From NCBI GenBank assembly GCA_023700845.1, contig JAMPYD010000166.1:1-5434 (forward strand): a stretch of 5,434 bases of DNA. The letters run 5' to 3'. The stretch is from Elusimicrobiota bacterium (GTDB taxonomy: Bacteria; Elusimicrobiota; Elusimicrobia; UBA1565; UBA9628). The position numbers were made by a program, and so were the translations under genes. Below, one piece after another: positions 1 to 4,325 of the stretch; the stretch's first letter is position 1, and the number at the start of each line of letters is the position of its first letter. A model generated the notes under the pieces. It did not search any database. It was not told the origin of the DNA and was given only the letters and a program-made list of their open reading frames with translations.

Positions 1-167
1 CGCGCGGGCGGCGCCGCGCCCAGGAGGGCGGCGAGGAGAAACGGCGTCAACGGGCTCACACCGAAAGGGTAAGGCGGCGGCGCGGGAATTTCAAGGGGAG
101 GGAACTTTTCGGGGGGGTCGATCGTCTGGTAGGAGGGGACCTTGACGGAGACATATGATGGAGGCAT
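1..167 (-). CDS. Possible secreted or membrane protein, 5' part only (runs off the left edge)
   Basis: On the minus strand a frame is open from an ATG at 167-165 to the window edge. Its codon choice is G/C-ending and protein-like. The first ~36 residues are rich in Pro and Tyr (for example VPSYQTIDPPEKF). They are followed by a hydrophobic run, PLTPFLLAALLGAAPPA, encoded by about 53-3. If translation instead starts at the GTG at 59-57, that run is a short Sec signal peptide with a possible cut after an A-x-A-like site. If it starts at 167, the run is an internal membrane segment. Neither start has a visible Shine-Dalgarno sequence. The ATG at 167 lies only 4 nt from the divergent vapB start, which leaves little room for control signals. 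No family is recognised. It could be chance open frame in GC-rich DNA, so confidence is low. Confidence 0.28.
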   Translation of the reverse strand, partial: MPPSYVSVKVPSYQTIDPPEKFPPLEIPAPPPYPFGVSPLTPFLLAALLGAAPPA

Positions 168-170
168 ACT
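142..170 (+). promoter_or_regulatory. Candidate vapBC promoter
   Basis: A -35-like TTGACG (142-147) and a -10-like CATACT (165-170) are separated by exactly 17 nt. The same CCTTGACG plus 17-nt format recurs at 1479 and 1782. The predicted transcription start (about 177) lies beyond the Shine-Dalgarno at 160-164. If this promoter is the one used, the message would be leaderless from the ATG at 178; otherwise a more distal promoter must supply the ribosome binding site. Confidence 0.35.
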
Positions 171-180
171 TATGCATATG
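152..180. promoter_or_regulatory. Palindromic operator-like island at the vapB start
   Basis: This is an AT-rich patch in otherwise GC-rich DNA. It holds an inverted repeat GCATA-CT-TATGC (164-175) and two CATATG palindromes (152-157 and 175-180). The patch covers the candidate -10 box, the Shine-Dalgarno GGAGG (160-164) and the start codon. VapB-VapC complexes are known to repress their own operon by binding palindromes at the promoter, and the position fits that. The binding itself is inferred. Confidence 0.4.
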
Positions 181-366
181 AGAACTACCTTGATCCTGCG
201 CGACGACCTGATGGCCCGGGCGGCCAAGCTGGCGGGGCTGACGGAAAAAACGGCGCTGGTGCACGCCGGCCTGGAGGCGCTCATCGAGAAGAAATCGCGC
301 GAGCGGCTGGCGGCCCTCGGCGGCTCGGAGCCGGGGCTGCGGGCTCCCCGGCGCAGGCGCGCGTGA
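172..366 (+). CDS. vapB: VapB-family antitoxin (type II toxin-antitoxin)
   Basis: This 64-residue protein should bind and neutralise the VapC ribonuclease encoded next to it and help repress the operon. The N-terminal part (about residues 3-40: MRTTLILRDDL, then LAGLTEKTALVHAGLEALI) matches the ribbon-helix-helix DNA-binding fold of the DUF2191/VapB family. The C-terminal tail, from LAALGGSEP to a basic RAPRRRR end, resembles the part that enters the VapC active site in this family. ATG 172 is chosen because GGAGG at 160-164 sits 7 nt upstream. ATG 178 (beginning MRTTL, as in many relatives) is an in-frame alternative. The TGA overlaps the vapC start, so the two are translationally coupled. 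Family assignment is from motif recognition. Confidence 0.9.
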   Translation: MHMRTTLILRDDLMARAAKLAGLTEKTALVHAGLEALIEKKSRERLAALGGSEPGLRAPRRRRA

Positions 367-731
367 TGCTCCTGGCCGACACGTCGGTGTGGGTGGACCA
401 TCTGCGCCGCGGAGACGCGGAGCTGGAGAGGCGGCTCGGAGAGGGGGTGGTGATGATCCACCGCCTCGTGATCGAGGAGCTGGCCTGCGGCTCCATGTCC
501 CGGCGCGAGGAGATCCTGACCTTGCTGGAAACCTTGCCGCGCGCTCCCGAGGCGGAGCACGCCGAGTTCCTGCATTTCGTCGAGAAGCGCGGGCTGTCCG
601 GGACGGGTCTCGGCGCCGTCGACGCGCATCTCCTCGCGTCGGCGAGCCTGGCGCGCGCGCGGCTATGGACGCGGGACGCGGCGTTGGCCCGCGCGGCGGC
701 GCGGCTCGGGGTCGGCGCCGCGCAGGGCTGA
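366..731 (+). CDS. vapC: VapC-family PIN-domain ribonuclease toxin
   Basis: This is a 121-residue PIN-domain protein, the usual VapC size. VapC toxins are Mg2+-dependent endoribonucleases that cut specific RNAs, often tRNA, and halt translation when the antitoxin is lost. The four acidic positions expected for metal binding are present: D5 in LLADTSVWVDHLR, E38 in VIEEL, D86 in VDAHLLAS and D104 in LWTRDAAL. The toxin therefore looks intact. Its ATG shares one base with the vapB stop (TGATG). A GTG three bases earlier would overlap vapB by 4 nt and add one residue. The last 69 nt overlap the antisense end of the DUF3293 gene. The RNA target cannot be read from the sequence. Confidence 0.93.
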   Translation: MLLADTSVWVDHLRRGDAELERRLGEGVVMIHRLVIEELACGSMSRREEILTLLETLPRAPEAEHAEFLHFVEKRGLSGTGLGAVDAHLLASASLARARLWTRDAALARAAARLGVGAAQG

Positions 732-1130
732 CGGCCACCGCGCCCGGCGGGCGTTCCAGGAGCCGGCGCGCTTAAGCGGGCCGCCGGCGGAGGAGCCGAG
801 GTAGATGCGGCCGCCGGAAATCCAGTAGAAGGCGTTCTGATCGAACAGCGCGGACAGCTCGCGCGCCGCCGCGGGGGACGCGACGACCATGCCCCAGCCG
901 GCCTCGCGGTGCGCGCCGTCCTCGCTGCCGCCGGTGACGCGGAAGCGTCGGATCTTGAGGGAATCGAGGCGGCGCCTCAGGGCGCCGTCGCGGCGCTTGT
1001 TCGCGGCCGGCGGCAAAATCCGGCCCTTCGGATTGTGCGCGGTGACGACGGCGAACCGGGCGGGCATTTTTCCGCGGAGCGCGGAGGAGAAGAACGCGGC
1101 GAAGTAGGGGGCTTTGAGGCGCGCGGCCAC
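663..1130 (-). CDS. DUF3293 family protein
   Basis: This is a 155-residue protein of unknown function. The core matches the DUF3293 pattern as I know it: FAVVTAHNPKGR (residues 26-37), a basic segment with N44KRR, then VTGGSEDGAHREAGW (65-79) and FDQNAFYWISGGRIYL (96-111). No signal peptide or membrane segment is seen. GTG 1130 is used as the start. It follows the stop of the zinc-finger gene by 4 nt, so the two are probably cotranscribed and perhaps coupled. An internal ATG at residue 22 would cut into the domain. Beyond residue 112 there is a ~43-residue Arg/Pro-rich tail with no family resemblance, and it overlaps the end of vapC antisense by 69 nt. The tail may be a read-through extension after loss of an earlier stop. 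Confidence 0.8.
   Translation of the reverse strand: MAARLKAPYFAAFFSSALRGKMPARFAVVTAHNPKGRILPPAANKRRDGALRRRLDSLKIRRFRVTGGSEDGAHREAGWGMVVASPAAARELSALFDQNAFYWISGGRIYLGSSAGGPLKRAGSWNARRARWPSALRGADPEPRRRAGQRRVPRP
762..788. other. GC-rich hairpin downstream of vapC
   Basis: GCCGGCG (762-768) and CGCCGGC (782-788) form a 7-bp stem. Inside it is a perfect 10-bp palindrome, CGCTTAAGCG (769-778). It lies 30 nt past the vapC stop, where a terminator could be expected, but no T-tract follows. It also lies inside the coding tail of the convergent DUF3293 gene. A role in ending the vapBC transcript is a guess. Confidence 0.3.
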
Positions 1131-1134
1131 GGCC

Positions 1135-1428
1135 CTAGAGCTGCGGCGTCGCCGGGGGCGGCGTCGGCGCGGGGCCCTTGCAGACGCTCATGTGGGTCAG
1201 CAGGCTCGTGACCTTCTCGCCGCAGCGCTTGCAGCAGCCGGGCTTGTTGATGCGGCCGAGGCCGCCCTTGCCCGCGGCCTTGTTCTTGTGGCTGTAGCGG
1301 TTGATCAGGTCCTTGACGCCGTCGGCGCGTTCCTTCCGGTCGCGCACCACCGGGCACTCCGGCTTGTGGTCGGTGAGCTTGACGACGTTGACCGCGTTGC
1401 ATCGGAAGCAGATCTTCACCGCGCACAT
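1135..1428 (-). CDS. Small protein with two C2HC zinc-finger-like motifs
   Basis: This 97-residue protein has no family I can name. Two metal-binding patterns are visible. The first is C7-x2-C10-x10-H21-x3-C25. The second is C66-x2-C69-x9-H79-x3-C83. Their matching spacing suggests a duplicated C2HC zinc finger. The fingers are joined by a basic, Gly/Lys-rich linker (about residues 29-62) that could contact nucleic acid. The tail is Pro-rich. ATG 1428 is preferred because AGGA (1441-1438) lies 9 nt upstream; an in-frame ATG at 1461 would add 11 residues that do not look conserved. It is the first gene of a two-gene minus-strand unit with DUF3293. Nucleic-acid or protein binding is inferred from the fingers only. 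Confidence 0.7.
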   Translation of the reverse strand: MCAVKICFRCNAVNVVKLTDHKPECPVVRDRKERADGVKDLINRYSHKNKAAGKGGLGRINKPGCCKRCGEKVTSLLTHMSVCKGPAPTPPPATPQL

Positions 1429-1478
1429 TGTAGAACATCCTGATTCGGCTTCGCCGATCAATAACGGCCCGCGCGGCC

Positions 1479-1507
1479 TTGACGCGTCGCGCGGATAGAG
1501 TTATATA
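1479..1507 (+). promoter_or_regulatory. Candidate promoter of the DUF4404 gene
   Basis: TTGACG (1479-1484), a 17-nt spacer, then TATATA (1502-1507). It has the same CCTTGACG lead-in as the candidate promoters at 142 and 1782. It sits in the 88-nt gap between the divergent zinc-finger gene and the DUF4404 reading frame. The predicted transcription start is about 1514, only a few bases before the likely first codon. Confidence 0.42.
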
Positions 1508-1516
1508 GGAAGCAGG

Positions 1517-1771
1517 ATCGAAGAAACCGTCGCGAAGATCGAGGCCGCCATCAAAGAGGCGCGCGGCGCCGACCCCAAGAACAAGGCCGAGCTCATCGCG
1601 CTCCTCGAGAAGCTCAAGGCCGAGGTCCAGCGCGACATGCGCTCCAAGGACATGATCGACAAGGCCGAGGAGGCCGTCAAGGACGCGACCCTCGAATTCG
1701 ACGCCACCCACCCCAAGCTGGCCGCCGTCATCGGCGAGATCAGCTCGATGCTCGCGAAAATCGGCATATAA
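1517..1771 (+). CDS. DUF4404 family protein with no standard start codon
   Basis: The frame encodes 84 residues ending HPKLAAVIGEISSMLAKIGI, the typical end of the small helical DUF4404 family (function unknown). The charged N-terminal half (IEETVAKIEAAIKEA, then LIALLEKLKAEVQ) looks like coiled coil. The length fits a complete family member. The frame is open back only to a TAG at 1496-1498, and no ATG, GTG or TTG occurs before an ATG at 1637, which would discard 40 residues of good domain. The best placed first codon is ATC 1517, 6 nt after AGGA (1507-1510). The DUF4862 gene has the same TTATATAGGA 7 nt before its GTG. So the start is either a rare AUC codon, a sequence error, or a mutated start (a pseudogene). 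Confidence 0.7.
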   Translation: MEETVAKIEAAIKEARGADPKNKAELIALLEKLKAEVQRDMRSKDMIDKAEEAVKDATLEFDATHPKLAAVIGEISSMLAKIGI

Positions 1772-1781
1772 GCCGCAGGCC

Positions 1782-1810
1782 TTGACGGGGACGTGCCCGG
1801 CTGTTACACT
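1782..1810 (+). promoter_or_regulatory. Promoter of the TPR gene (extended -10)
   Basis: TTGACG (1782-1787), 17 nt, then TACACT (1805-1810), with TG at 1802-1803 giving an extended -10. It starts 11 nt after the DUF4404 stop, so the TPR gene has its own promoter. The predicted transcription start is near 1817, giving a leader of about 155 nt. Confidence 0.55.
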
Positions 1811-1816
1811 GAAATC

Positions 1817-1972
1817 GTCGGACGGTGATGTTCGACGGCCCTGTAAATTGCTTCGCAATTTCGGACCCAAAGCGTTCGGACCCTGGTCTTTCTTGAGAAA
1901 GCGGATCGGGGTCGCTTCTTTATACGGGAAGCGGCTCCGAGGCCTCCAAGCCGGAAACGACGAGGAGGGTTT
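1817..1972 (+). promoter_or_regulatory. Structured 5' leader of the TPR gene
   Basis: This non-coding stretch can fold into three successive hairpins. Hairpin 1 is AAATTGC-TTC-GCAATTT (1845-1861). Hairpin 2 (1879-1913) pairs 1879-1887 with 1905-1913 (including two G-U pairs) and 1888-1892 with 1897-1901 around a TTGA loop, with a 3-nt bulge. Hairpin 3 pairs GCTTC (1914-1918) with GAAGC (1928-1932). TTCGGACCC occurs twice (1860-1868 and 1875-1883), so either GACCC copy could pair with GGGTC (1909-1913), giving alternative folds. The leader ends in a strong AGGAGG (1963-1968), 4 nt before the start codon. It matches no riboswitch class I can recall. It may be a cis-regulatory RNA or a dispersed intergenic repeat. 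Confidence 0.45.
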
Positions 1973-2767
1973 ATGTCCATCCAATCGAGCGGTGAGTACC
2001 AAGACCGAGGACTCGAGTTGCTCTTGGCGGACGACGCGGAAGAGGCGCTCTCGGTCTTCGAAGAAGGCATCCGCAAGTTCCCCGGCGACGCGGAGCTGAA
2101 CCTGGGGCGGGCCCTGGCGCTCAACCGCCTGGGAGAGTACGTCCGGGCGAGCGAGGTCCTGGAGGCCTTGCGCGTGACGTCGAATCAGATCGAGGACGTG
2201 ATGACGGGTCTCGTCGAGGCCTACCTGGGACGCGGCATGGTCCTGCAGGCCAAGACCGTGGCGAAGGACCTGGCCGACGGTCCGGCCAAGCGAGACGCCG
2301 AGACCCTGTGCCGGCTGGGCAGGCTTTTTTACATGAAAAAGCGCTACCGCGACGCGCTGCCGTATTACGAGCGGGGCGCGGAGCTCTCGCCGAAGTGGGG
2401 CGAGGCGTGGTTCGGTCTGGGCGCGTGCCAGTGGGCGCTGTCGCACCCGGCGGGAGCGGAGGCGGCTTTGCGGCGCGCCGTCGAGCTCGAGCCGCAGGAC
2501 TGGCAGGCCCGTCAGTTCCTGGGCTGCGTGCTGCACGACTTGGGACGCAAGAAGGACGCGCGCGAGATGCTGGAGGCGGTGCCGTTGGACGTCTCGTGGC
2601 AGAGACCGGCCCTGGAAAGAATGGTCGCGATGGCCTGGTGGCCCCAGGATGCGGAGAAGCGCAAGCAGATGGAGTCGCTGTGGAAGAGCGTGATGGGCGG
2701 CGCCCCGGGGCGTGGGGCAATGGACGTGCTTGAGGAAATCAGCCGCAAGATGGAGTTCAAGCCGTAG
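1973..2767 (+). CDS. Tetratricopeptide repeat (TPR) protein
   Basis: This 264-residue protein is built almost wholly of TPR helical hairpins, which act as protein-binding scaffolds. About six repeats can be laid out: residues 7-40, 41-73, 74-107, 108-141, 142-175 and 176-209. The clearest are RLGRLFYMKKRYRDALPYYE and LGACQWALSHPAGAEAALRR. Repeat 3 is degenerate. The C-terminal ~55 residues are not TPR and include a Trp-rich MVAMAWWPQDAEKRKQ segment. No signal peptide or membrane segment is present, so it is probably cytoplasmic. ATG 1973 is supported by AGGAGG 4 nt upstream. It is a single-gene unit with its own promoter, a long leader and a terminator. The partner is unknown, and neighbouring genes give no hint. 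Confidence 0.9.
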   Translation: MSIQSSGEYQDRGLELLLADDAEEALSVFEEGIRKFPGDAELNLGRALALNRLGEYVRASEVLEALRVTSNQIEDVMTGLVEAYLGRGMVLQAKTVAKDLADGPAKRDAETLCRLGRLFYMKKRYRDALPYYERGAELSPKWGEAWFGLGACQWALSHPAGAEAALRRAVELEPQDWQARQFLGCVLHDLGRKKDAREMLEAVPLDVSWQRPALERMVAMAWWPQDAEKRKQMESLWKSVMGGAPGRGAMDVLEEISRKMEFKP

Positions 2768-2800
2768 ACCGCGTCGTCAGCGATACGCACAGCCGAGCGG

Positions 2801-2836
2801 GGGCCGCCGGGACTATACCGGCGGCCCTTCTCGTTT
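2801..2836 (+). terminator. Intrinsic terminator of the TPR gene
   Basis: A perfect 10-bp stem, GGGCCGCCGG (2801-2810) with CCGGCGGCCC (2818-2827), has a 7-nt loop and is followed by the T-rich TTCTCGTTT. It begins 34 nt after the TPR stop. The T-tract is interrupted, and only the plus-strand side has one, so it should act in one direction. Confidence 0.85.
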
Positions 2837-2843
2837 AGGTGCT

Positions 2844-2877
2844 GATAATCTTGGTGTCAGTCATCCCACTCTTTTCA
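2844..2877 (+). repeat. Left 34-bp inverted repeat
   Basis: It begins GATAATCTTGGTGTCAG and ends CCCACTCTTTTCA. It matches the reverse complement of 3271-3304 at every position except 2863 (A here, C in the other copy). After a 2-nt indel the match continues weakly through TTTTCG (2881-2886 against 3264-3269). It has no internal stem, so it is not a terminator by itself. Confidence 0.95.
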
Positions 2878-2889
2878 CTATTTTCGATC

Positions 2890-3234
2890 TCAGCGCTTTT
2901 TGTGGATGCGGCCGCGGTTGAGGTGGGCGGGATACTTGATCGCGTTCTTCTTCATCTTCGCCAGCGCCGCCTCGGTGAGGTCGATGCCGAAGTGGTCGCC
3001 GATCTTTTTGAGATACACGTAGGTATCGGCGAGTTCCTCGGCGAGATGCGCGCGCTGCGCGGGCGTGAGCTTCCTGGACTGCGCGGGCGTCAGCCACTGG
3101 AAGATCTCGACGATCTCGGCGGCCTCCTTGACCATCGCCATCGCGAGGTTCTTCGGGCCGTGGTACTTGCCCCATTTGCGCTCGCGGGCGAAGCGCGCGA
3201 TGGTCTCGTCGAGTTCGGCGCGGCGGTCTTCCAT
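2890..3234 (-). CDS. MazG-like nucleotide pyrophosphohydrolase (RS21-C6/dCTPase type)
   Basis: This 114-residue protein belongs to the all-alpha NTP pyrophosphatase fold. Relatives hydrolyse (d)NTPs to the monophosphate and pyrophosphate and clean up unwanted nucleotides. The Mg2+-binding signature is present: E37-x2-E40 in KEAAEIVEIFQW and E67-x2-D70 in EELADTYVYL. Also typical are the early HGPKNLAMAM (25-34) and the C-terminal K93-x3-N97-x3-Y101P. The usual Gly residues of the GEVGEL signature are replaced (KEAAEI), but the acidic residues remain. The length is normal for the family. ATG 3234 is chosen because the domain begins there; GGAG lies only 2 nt upstream, which is unusually close. 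TTG 3297 would extend the protein into the inverted repeat. The exact substrate is unknown. Confidence 0.9.
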   Translation of the reverse strand: MEDRRAELDETIARFARERKWGKYHGPKNLAMAMVKEAAEIVEIFQWLTPAQSRKLTPAQRAHLAEELADTYVYLKKIGDHFGIDLTEAALAKMKKNAIKYPAHLNRGRIHKKR

Positions 3235-3240
3235 GGCTCC

Positions 3241-3269
3241 ATTATCGCATAGCGCACCGCCGACGAAAA
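3241..3269 (-). promoter_or_regulatory. Possible promoter for the pyrophosphohydrolase gene
   Basis: On the minus strand a -10-like GATAAT (3246-3241) matches the consensus at 5 of 6 bases. The -35 at 17-nt spacing (TTTTCG, 3269-3264) is weak and lies just inside the right inverted repeat. The predicted transcription start is at or next to ATG 3234, so the message would be leaderless. This fits the poorly spaced Shine-Dalgarno. Confidence 0.28.
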
Positions 3270-3270
3270 C

Positions 3271-3304
3271 TGAAAAGAGTGGGAGGACTGACACCAAGAT
3301 TATC
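3271..3304 (-). repeat. Right 34-bp inverted repeat
   Basis: This is the inverted partner of 2844-2877, with one mismatch in 34. It sits 37-70 nt upstream of the pyrophosphohydrolase ATG and 1 nt after the DUF4862 stop. A transcript running from DUF4862 through the pyrophosphohydrolase gene would contain both arms and could pair them into a long stem enclosing the gene. Confidence 0.95.
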
Positions 3305-3305
3305 G

Positions 3306-4217
3306 TTAGCGGAGGGCGTTCAGGCCGGCTTGGATGACGGCGAGACGCTGGGGGACGGGGAGGGAGGCGGGCTTGGTTTGGAGCTTGAGGCCGAGGATGG
3401 GGCAGGCGCCGGCGGCGGCGAGGGCGGCTTTGGCGGCGGCGGGGGTCAGGAGGGATTCGGGGACCGTCGTCGAGAAGGGGACGTGGGAGTCGCGCCAGGC
3501 GCCGTAATCGGGGTGGGCGGGGGCGGCGCCGGAGAAGAACAGGGCGCCGAGCATGTCGGCCTGGACGGCGCGGGCGATGTGCTCGAGGGGGCCTTCGGCG
3601 GAGCGGGTCTCGACGGCGGAGCGGCCCCAGTTGATCGCGACGGAGACCGGCGTTTTCCCGCTCGAGAGCCTGGCCGCCAGGACGTCGTCCTCGATTCTCA
3701 AGAAGCCCTTGTCGGGCTCGAGGCTGGGCACGGCGGCGTCGCAGTGCTCGACGAGGAGCGTCGCGCCCTGCCAGTCGCGGCCGCGCAGGTCGGTCAGCGA
3801 GTCGGCGAAAGCCTCGACCGAGGCCTTCGCACCCGAGCCGCCCAGGCGCGGGGCCGAGTGCACCATCACGGCGCGCACGGCGCGGCGGCCGAGGGCGCCG
3901 TGGAGCTTCTCGACGGCGAGGCGCGCGGCCTCGACGTAGTCCACGGCGCGCCGGCGGGCGTCGCGATCCGCCGAGGCCAGACCGAAATGCCCGTCGGCGG
4001 ACAGGCGGTCCATCGTCCCGGGCAAGGTCGTGAGCACGAGGGACCAGTCCGGGCGGATCTGGCCGATCAGCCAGCCCTCGTCGCGGCGGTGAAGGGCGCC
4101 GAAGAAAGGCTGCTCGAGGCCGGCCACGCCCAGGCCGGCGAGGCCCGCGTACAGGTCGGCCTCGGCGGCTTCATCGAGGCCGGCGGAGGCGGCGTAGGCG
4201 CCGACGTGGATCTTCAC
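3306..4217 (-). CDS. DUF4862 family protein (TIM-barrel-like)
   Basis: This 303-residue protein of unknown function matches the DUF4862 family along its length. Recognisable blocks are MKIHVGAYAAS (1-11), GLEQPFFGALHRRDEGWL (33-50), LPGTMDRL (65-72), VHSAPR (119-124), LLVEHCDAAVP (154-164), the FLRIEDD region (172-178), VAINWGRSAVE (193-203) and the ILGLKL end block (274-279). His, Glu and Asp residues at predicted strand ends (H120, E157, H158, D160) recall sugar-isomerase/endonuclease-IV-like barrels, so metal or sugar binding is possible but unproven. No signal peptide is seen. GTG 4217 is supported by AGGA (4228-4225) 7 nt upstream, in the string TTATATAGGA shared with the DUF4404 gene. 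It is divergent from the PLD gene and upstream of the pyrophosphohydrolase gene on the same strand. Confidence 0.85.
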   Translation of the reverse strand: MKIHVGAYAASAGLDEAAEADLYAGLAGLGVAGLEQPFFGALHRRDEGWLIGQIRPDWSLVLTTLPGTMDRLSADGHFGLASADRDARRRAVDYVEAARLAVEKLHGALGRRAVRAVMVHSAPRLGGSGAKASVEAFADSLTDLRGRDWQGATLLVEHCDAAVPSLEPDKGFLRIEDDVLAARLSSGKTPVSVAINWGRSAVETRSAEGPLEHIARAVQADMLGALFFSGAAPAHPDYGAWRDSHVPFSTTVPESLLTPAAAKAALAAAGACPILGLKLQTKPASLPVPQRLAVIQAGLNALR

Positions 4218-4248
4218 GCGCTTATCCTATATAAGAATCGTCGTCCCG

Positions 4249-4299
4249 GGCCTAGGCCTTTTGCCGAGAGGTCCTCTAGGCCGTTTGGACGAGGCTCCG
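4249..4299. promoter_or_regulatory. Repeats and palindromes in the DUF4862/PLD divergent gap
   Basis: The 108-nt gap holds two CTAGGCC-led half-repeats 24 nt apart (4252 and 4276), each followed by a TTTG and a CGAG. There is a 10-bp palindrome GGCCTAGGCC (4249-4258) and an odd palindrome AGAGG-T-CCTCT (4267-4277). The spacing and the position between two divergent starts suit a regulator-binding site. No specific regulator is indicated. Confidence 0.3.
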
Positions 4300-4325
4300 G
4301 CGCCGCGCGGGAGTAGACTTGGCGT

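Larger units (their letters stand above)
2844..3304. mobile_element. Inverted-repeat-bounded unit carrying one pyrophosphohydrolase gene
   Basis: A 461-bp segment is bounded by 34-bp inverted repeats with 33/34 identity and holds one minus-strand gene and no transposase. Its ends abut the TPR terminator (8 nt away) and the DUF4862 stop codon (1 nt away), as if inserted between two complete genes. The repeat arms are much richer in A/T than the flanks. No target-site duplication is visible (flanks ...GGTGCT and GTTAGC...). It could be a non-autonomous, MITE-like element with a passenger gene. It could also be two oppositely oriented copies of a dispersed repeat that happen to flank the gene. 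Mobility is inferred. Confidence 0.4.

Noticed and set aside
1445..1457. Small hairpin TCGGC-TTC-GCCGA upstream of the zinc-finger gene
   Set aside because: It is only 5 bp with no T-tract and no second signal. It is too short to call a terminator or regulatory RNA in GC-rich DNA.
1782..2099. Plus-strand frame covering the TPR leader
   Set aside because: Its TTG start is the -35 box itself, it overlaps the TPR gene out of frame, and no Shine-Dalgarno supports it. The leader fits an RNA structure better, though a decayed gene remnant is not fully excluded.
977..2536. Minus-strand open frame of 519 codons
   Set aside because: It runs antisense through the TPR and DUF4404 genes and across the leader and other gaps. 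Its composition is Arg/Leu/Gly-rich with no domain, as expected for antisense frames in GC-rich DNA.
3235..3297. Extended pyrophosphohydrolase start at TTG 3297
   Set aside because: The extra 21 residues come from the inverted repeat and spacer, have no family match, and no ribosome site precedes TTG 3297.
2844..3304. Inverted repeats as a bidirectional terminator pair
   Set aside because: Neither arm has an internal stem followed by T residues, and the arms lie 393 nt apart. The real terminator of the TPR gene is the separate hairpin at 2801-2836.
3279..4316. Plus-strand open frame of 345 codons opposite DUF4862
   Set aside because: It is Gly/Ala/Val-biased low-complexity antisense of a well-matched DUF4862 protein, and it begins inside the inverted repeat.
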